The notes under the pieces were generated by a model. That model searched no databases. It was not told the DNA's origin and saw only the letters and a list, made by a program, of their open reading frames with translations. Shown here piece by piece: positions 58,425 to 64,000 of a stretch of DNA of 64,000 nt. The number at the start of each line of letters is the position of its first letter. Position 1 is the first letter of the stretch. The position numbers and the translations under genes are program-made. Source of the DNA: Albifimbria verrucaria (taxonomy: Eukaryota > Ascomycota > Sordariomycetes > Hypocreales > Stachybotryaceae); assembly GCA_020081605.1 (NCBI GenBank), contig JAHREC010000016.1, positions 868,001 through 932,000 of the forward strand, read 5' to 3'.

Positions 58425-59375
58425 TTCGACTTGAGCTTCACCAGTGACCGTGGTGTTTGAATTGTTAAAGCTTGTGAGGTTTGGCCAGGGTGCTGCGTCT
58501 ATGTAAGTTTATCATTCATTTTGAAGAGTAACAGTCGGGTATTCACATGAAACTTCTTAAGCCATGGGGTCATCCACATAAGGACCGGCATCTTGTGGAA
58601 AACCGGCCTCAGGTAAGCGTGCTGAAGTCTCCTTCGGGGCTGCTTCGGAGAATGCACCATCATTCGAAAGTTCTTTCGGTTGAGGGTTTTCAGAGATATC
58701 TTGGGGAATGTGAAGAAATTATCATTGTATTCAAAAGGGAAGCCATGTTGTTTGAGCCGGTGTTTTTCAACTTGAGGTTTGATTTCTCTACGGAGCATTC
58801 TCGAGTCTTTATACTTCATGAGGACTGTAGCCGGGCTGGCAGAATGTATGGCAGAGGGGCCAATCAGCGCAATCAGAAGGCATGACGGGAACAGCCATGT
58901 GAAGTGGACCAACCACAGGGCTGATCGGTGTTGAAAAATGCGGAGTCGAAATGCACCTGGAATTCGGCATCCATTCATATGGCTGATCGGTGTTGGAAAA
59001 GCGGAGAACATCCCCAAATGCTGCATATGAGATGCGAGCCGCCAATTAGATCATTGATCGGTGTTGGTGAGGGCGCCATAATGGGAGCCTTCGTGCAGAT
59101 GTGCAAGTCTACTTGGAAGCTCTGTATATTGAAGACCTAGTTTCAAAACATATGGGAGTTTAATAAGTACATATAGCCATGCCTCCAGCCGTAGGAAGTC
59201 ATGATTTAATCCAAGAGGCCACACTCTTTGTCTGAGGAGAAAGCCGCACTTGGCACGAAGCAGCACTGTGAACTGCAATAACACACTCCTCGTTTTGGTC
59301 CTCCATTGCCGATACCATTGAGATCAACATTTAAGGGCTCACTTTACACTCAAAACCTTGTGTCTGCACTTCAAT
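58425..59375. other. 5' region of the Zn2Cys6 gene
   Basis: Minus frames to 59045 include a region that could be the first exon of the factor (LRREIKPQVEKHRLKQHGFP and a parallel frame with PKELSNDGAFSEAAPKETS). I cannot fix its splice sites. The rest is promoter. Confidence 0.4.
58922..59065. repeat. Three direct copies of TGATCGGTGTTG
   Basis: Exact copies at 58922-58933, 58984-58995 and 59054-59065, with starts 62 and 70 bp apart. The first two extend to a GAAAA-xGCGGAG context. They lie on the 5' side of the Zn2Cys6 gene and could be a factor-binding array (the unit has an embedded CGG and, on the other strand, CCG), or a decayed tandem duplication. Confidence 0.7.
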
Positions 59376-59615
59376 ATGGCTCCGACTGGAGGGATAAACA
59401 CGTCAACATTTGCACAACCTCGGAACAATGCTTATTCCAAGCAGTTGAAACGATATATTTCTCAAGAACCCAACGAGGACAGCTCTGTAGTGTTCTCACG
59501 GTCAAACCTAGCGGCAGTCTCCAACTTAACCCATCAGCAACGAGCCGTCAAAAACTTCATAGCTTCGATAAAAAATTCACTGGTGCTTCCAATGGCTCGC
59601 AAAAGCACTGAATAA
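59376..59615 (+). CDS. Possible small protein (79 aa), function unknown
   Basis: MAPTGGINTSTFAQPRNNAYS then a basic polar body ending in NSLVLPMARKSTE. The ATG at 59376 has an acceptable context (caatATGGCT). No domain and no signal peptide. An overlapping frame at 59306 competes. Weak call. Confidence 0.25.
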   Translation: MAPTGGINTSTFAQPRNNAYSKQLKRYISQEPNEDSSVVFSRSNLAAVSNLTHQQRAVKNFIASIKNSLVLPMARKSTE

Positions 59616-60377
59616 AAGTTCTACTACTACCTAGTTTCAAGTGAGTTGCCTCACTTCTTGCTGCCGGCATAAATCACCACCCACGCCACATCTTCCCAGT
59701 TCTCGATCATATCAACTAATTCACTGTCATCTCTATTGGAACCCAGAGACTTCCTGCGAATATCTTGTCCTCAATGAAAAACGATACCGATGTGGTTTTA
59801 GTGTCGTTTAAATCCCTAAATCTTATTGTGGTCTTGAGGAAGGGGCTTCGCTCTATGGGTTAGTACTGGGGTATCTGAGCCATCAAGTGTAGGGAGCTCG
59901 GGCACGAGCATACTTTTGGTCACTGAGTGCGTGCGTGTGTGCGGATAAGCGCATACTCATCTTCACAGGTCTTAAATAGTCTTCTTACCTCCGCATGTTT
60001 GCGCGCTTTTTCAATGTCACATCATCCAAAATATGCCCAGTATAGCGAGCACTTTTTAGACGCTCGTGTGAACCAGTGTTAGCTATCATGCGCTGATAAG
60101 CGCCCACTCAATAGGTGCACCTGGTCTGATATGTTCCTAGACACCCAGACCAGTCACAGGTGGTTACTACGGCTGAAAACACGCTGTAAATCTCACCTCT
60201 CTGCAACATCGCCTGGAGTGCAAGCAAGATAAAGGATATTTATTTTATGAACTGCATAAAACCGATTACTAAGTTTATTTACTATAGGCCGTGGCAGCTC
60301 CCTGCTCTCAATCTTTCTTTCTTTTTCTCCGCCAAAACACATCTCATGAACAGTTTCCAAGCTTTACAGACGTTGCA
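59616..60377. other. Intergenic upstream of the CorA-like gene
   Basis: No gene. A GTGCGTGCGTGTGTGCG tract lies at about 59925-59941, and a GATAAGCGC motif recurs at about 59943 and 60092, possibly regulatory. Confidence 0.4.
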
Positions 60378-62185
60378 ATGTATAGTAACATGCCAGTATG
60401 GCTCTCCAGGTCATTCTCTCCTCTTTTATCGGGCTGGTCGAGGAAGCAAGTAGACCTCGAAAAATCCGAATCCATCACGGTCGGAGATCAAAACAAACAT
60501 GCCAACATCGCCAAAAATGAAGAGATGCCCCCGGCGTGTCGTACTATACTTTTGAAACCAGCGCTAAACAGATCTACGTGGGTGATTTAACCTTATTCAT
60601 AGTTGCATATCCACCCTGCTCTTTAGTCAAGTAATTTCCTTTGCCAAGTCTGACAAGCAATGCCATAGAGCCGTCGGAGAAAGATCCTCGAGCCTGAGAA
60701 GCCTTGGACTATGCTGACCTCCGAAGCGGAGGCAGAAAACTTTGTCAGGATTACACCCGTCAGAGATGCGAGCCGAGACTTTGCGCAAAGCCGCTTCCGG
60801 ATCCTTGTGGTCCAATATTCTGACATGAAGCTCGTGTACGCACAAAAATCACTGCTTCAAACGGCAAAAGCAGCTGGTTGGATAGGTAATATTTTTGGAA
60901 CCTTTATTGAAAACCGCACCACAGGTTCAGTGGTTCGTGAGTCCGGCACTGGTCTGAGTTTCGTTATCCAGGCGCCTCACGATGACATGTTTCCCTTTTT
61001 TCACTATCACTTGCAGCGCACCACAGCTACGGCTACGAGAATGCGCCTGACTGGACGGCGCTAATATTTCTTGGGCCCTCGGGCTCCAAGCACAAGCTCG
61101 ACGTGGGCGTCGTATCGGCTTTGCTAAATAACGAAATCTATCCCAACGATTATAAGAAATCACTCAGCCCCGATCTCATGGTCCTCGCTGTGTCGCTGAT
61201 GCGCCATCAAGTCAACGAAATTGCGAATGGGGTCTCAGTGATGAAGGAAGGCATCTTGAAGGTTGACGAAGATTTGCTGAGCCCACAAATGTATGAGACA
61301 AGACGACTGAGGCAAGTGAGAACACAACTATTCAACTTGAGACGTATGCAGGGCGCTCTGTACCAGCGCCATCTCTTCGCTGTGGAAATTGCGTCCAGTC
61401 TCGGGAAGGCTTTTGAGATGCTGGGTGAAACGAACAGAGACAGGCCTGAGGAGTCTACCACAGGGTACTCCGACACGATGAGAGAGGCGGTTCAAGCACT
61501 ATCCTTCGTCTTGGAAACACTTAAGCATGAAGTGGCAGTCGCATCACCAAGAATTGAAGCTCAACAGACCATGGTGAGGACAAACGCACACCCAGGATGA
61601 AATATAGCAAGGAAAAGGATACAACAGATGAGCCCAGGCTAATCTAAAGAACTATGGTCAACTAGCTGGATGGCCAAACGATGATTATGGTAATCCTATG
61701 CCGTCCTCAACCTTTGCTCTGGAGACGTGATTAACCTCAGGGGTAGATTGCAACCAATTCCTACCGGGCAGCCGAGGAGGCACGCCGAGACTCTGCTTCA
61801 ATGAAGACGATTTCTGTAGTTACACTGATTTTCTTACCTGGGACACTTGTCGCAGTAAGCATTCACTTCTCCCTGCCGCCGGCGGATTCGCGACGAAGCA
61901 AGCAAATCATATTCTAACTCCTTATAGGCCATCTTCAGCATGTCAATGTTCCAATGGATACCAGAAGGTAACGGCGAGGGCTCTGGAAATAATAATTTGC
62001 CAGATACGAGTGGCGGTAGCAGCCCCGTTGTATCCCGGTGGTTCTGGCTCTACTGGGCTATTGCCGCTCCACTCACAATTCTGATATTAATTTTATGGAT
62101 GTTATGGCTCAAGCGGACGCAAAGGCAATATCGTGAGCGTCAAGAACATTATTTGTCCGAAGATGAGGAATCGAGAATCGAATGA
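60378..62185 (+). CDS. CorA-like membrane protein, start uncertain
   Basis: The C-terminal part reads as the fungal CorA-like family: IATNSYRAAEEARRDSASMK-TISVVTLIFLPGTLVA, intron 61855-61927, then AIFSMSMFQWIPEGN, and a second helix WFWLYWAIAAPLTILILILW with a basic tail. FLPGTLVA/FSMSMF replaces the GMN motif of true CorA Mg2+ channels, as in the fungal relatives. The helical soluble domain is at 61103-61600 (KKSLSPDLMVLAVSLMRHQV, VDEDLLSPQMYETRRLRQVR). The front exons (60711-61064, possibly 60378-60590) are joined by unresolved introns and slips, so the 5' boundary is a guess. Ion transport is an inference from the fold. Confidence 0.65.
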
Positions 62186-62296
62186 GTTCTGGAAACAAAC
62201 CTACTTGAGAGTCTATTTACCATAAAATCCACCCATCTATAACCATACTCACCTCTTTTTACCTGCATGAGCTATGTGGACCTCTGAAGGAGAAAG

Positions 62297-64000
62297 CTAC
62301 ATCCAAACTCTTGACGTGACTCTGTAGATGGCGTAATTTGGTGGCAGTATGGTCGGGTACGAACTGACCATCGCTCGGTCAATATCTTTCGTCGCTTCGT
62401 CAAGATCCTCCCATGGCACCAAATACGGTGTTGTTCTAGCTTTACCACTTCTTGGCCCCATCCTCCATTGCCTTTGAAGGCGTTCCGAGTTCCACCGGCT
62501 CTTTTCACGAATGGCTAGAATTTCTATCTCCTCTTTTTCGAAACTTGTCACTCGCTCCTCTCCTTCTTTCATTTCAGCCAAGAAGCAAGAGATATGCCTG
62601 ATTGTGCTTGATATCGCACTTGCATGGTCTCTGTTGGAGTCTTTGAAGATTTCTGGCAACTTGTTCCAAGGTGTTAGCCATTTTTCTTCGTCTATCTGCT
62701 CGTCTGTTTTTGATTTGTTCTCTGGTTTGGCACGCTCCCTTGCGCGAATATGTCTGCAGTAGACTTCGTTCAGCCGCTCTGCCAATGACTCACGGACTTC
62801 GATCGGGAGGAGTTTTCCGTTCATGACTTGCATAAATTCGTCATGATTGACATGCAATCGGAGCTCTGTCTCGGATGGAAGCGCTGATCGTAGAAAGTAG
62901 TGCGCATTATTCAGATGACTCATGGCGAGAATAGCTTTCAGCGAGCGAATTCCCTGGAGGTACTTTGGAACTAGCAAAGGCTGTTAAGAACCCCTCGTCT
63001 ATGTTTATCCAATCTCCTGACTTGAGCTTGGGTTCACGCTCCTCGAGTAGGGCACGTAAAATGATTGCTCGCCGAAAAGGATATACCTTATCGGCGCCAC
63101 CACTACTGTTAATGCCAGCCATGTCGACATAACCTTGCAAACGTCCCATAAAGTCTTGTACTACTTGGGCATCTGTCGGCGATAAGCTGGACATGTATGA
63201 TGTAAAATTGGCGAAGCTTCTCGTGATTGATGAACCAAAAAGAGAACCGCACTCCCGACAGGTCTGTTCATGCCTCCGTCAAGAAACCTGCCATACGCCA
63301 TTACTGGCAGAAGGTGTGTTAACCAGCCAAATGGTGATCCTTGGAATGTCGTATCGAAGCTCTTGAAGTAGACCAGAGGAGTGTACCCATCCAGCGCGCA
63401 GTCGCGGATTCTGTGCAAGGCTTCAGTCAGGTCCTCCAACTTCTTGAAATCAGACATGTCAAATACCATCGCTCTGACTTTCCGGCCGGTTGCTGCGGCT
63501 TCGGCAACTTCAAGGCTGCGAAAGTCTTACCAGCACCCCGTGGTCCAAAGAAAGCAATGCTAAGCGGCTTGGTCTGCGGAGCGGCCAGGTATTCCTCGAG
63601 ACGGATTTTCACTATATGAAACGCCTCGATATCTTTCCGGCTGAAGAGCACGAGGCGATTGATCCGTGACATAGGAATTTTGATATTAGATGTCCCTTCC
63701 AAAACAATCCGACGAGCCATCTCGTCGAAGTCTGCAATCACAAAGTCAAGAAGTGACCAGTTCTGCTCGCCATTGCCGATCTCGTCTGACGGAATCTCGA
63801 GCCTGTTCAGTGTGCCTTCACTCTTATCTCCATTTGAAAACATTGCCGAGTAGTCATAAACGGACCCTTTAGTTTCAGCCCATGATACTCCCTTCCTTGC
63901 CAACCGCCTGCTGGCCGTTAACCCGGAACGGATACATTCTTCATAGTTGACCTTGTCGGACCGCATCAAGCTTCCAACGAAACCCGCAATAAATACTTCC
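62297..64000 (-). CDS. AAA-type ATPase with C-terminal RyR domain, 5' end off the window
   Basis: The frame is open to the right edge, so the N-terminus is missing. Visible: IAFFGPRGAGKTF (Walker A, about 63535), then a -1 slip at about 63508 to KVAEAAATGRKVRAMVFDMSDFKKLEDL, YTPLVYFKSFDTTFQG, PFGWLTHLLPVMAYGRFLDG, and SLSPTDAQVVQDFMGRLQGY after a slip at 63204-63207. A slip near 62965 leads to QGIRSLKAILAMSHLN. At the C-terminus, WNSERLQRQWRMGPRSGKAR then PYLVPWEDLDEATKDIDRAM matches a RyR domain, the ligand-binding repeat of ryanodine receptors also found in bacterial and fungal ATPases. A P-loop ATPase joined to an RyR sensor recalls signalling or defence STAND-like proteins; the function is unknown. 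It is convergent with the CorA-like gene, 111 bp apart. Confidence 0.75.

Noticed and set aside
1..64000. Transposon, LTR, rRNA, CRISPR or phage elements
   Set aside because: No transposase, reverse transcriptase or long terminal repeat pair was found in any frame read; CRISPR is not expected in a fungus.

Overview
The window is nuclear DNA from a filamentous ascomycete (Pezizomycotina, most likely Sordariomycetes; the class is my inference). The signs are many short introns (about 50-90 nt, GTRNGT-like donors, CTRAC/CTAAC-like branch points), a secreted GH12 cellulase, a PDR-type ABC pump, Zn2Cys6 and MFS genes, fungal rhodopsin-like membrane proteins, and fungal-type housekeeping genes on both strands.

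Layout. (1) 1-8.3 kb: GH12 endoglucanase cut by the left edge, a small cysteine-rich secreted protein, an alpha/beta-hydrolase, and a long degenerate block on the minus strand. The block holds a DUF2235 lipase-like gene, with a 27-bp minisatellite inside it, and a second large fungal protein. (2) 8.3-11.3 kb: no supportable gene. (3) 11.3-27.8 kb: an accessory block of two rhodopsin-like integral membrane proteins, one PDR ABC transporter and three cytochrome P450s. It looks like a tailoring and export cluster with no backbone synthase in view. (4) 29-32 kb: a secreted cysteine-rich protein and an N-terminal fragment of a fungal NLR-like protein. (5) 33.6-51.3 kb: the core block, with a short-chain dehydrogenase, a siderophore acetyltransferase (SidL/AceI type), the mitochondrial calcium uniporter, adenylosuccinate synthase, a conserved-looking hypothetical protein, mevalonate diphosphate decarboxylase, a RUS1/DUF647 protein, cytochrome c heme lyase and a small hydrophilic protein. 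(6) 52-64 kb: an MFS DHA2 exporter convergent with a Zn2Cys6 regulator, then a CorA-like membrane protein convergent with an AAA ATPase-RyR protein that runs off the right edge.

One feature affects almost every call. Many genes, including essential ones (adenylosuccinate synthase, mevalonate diphosphate decarboxylase), are broken by a single missing base, nearly always in a run of identical bases, with conserved protein resuming at once in the next frame. This pattern points to sequencing or assembly deletions, not gene death. I therefore annotate those loci as CDS with frameshift notes. I reserve pseudogene for loci with independent damage or too many breaks, mainly the DUF2235 locus, whose nucleophile serine is also replaced.
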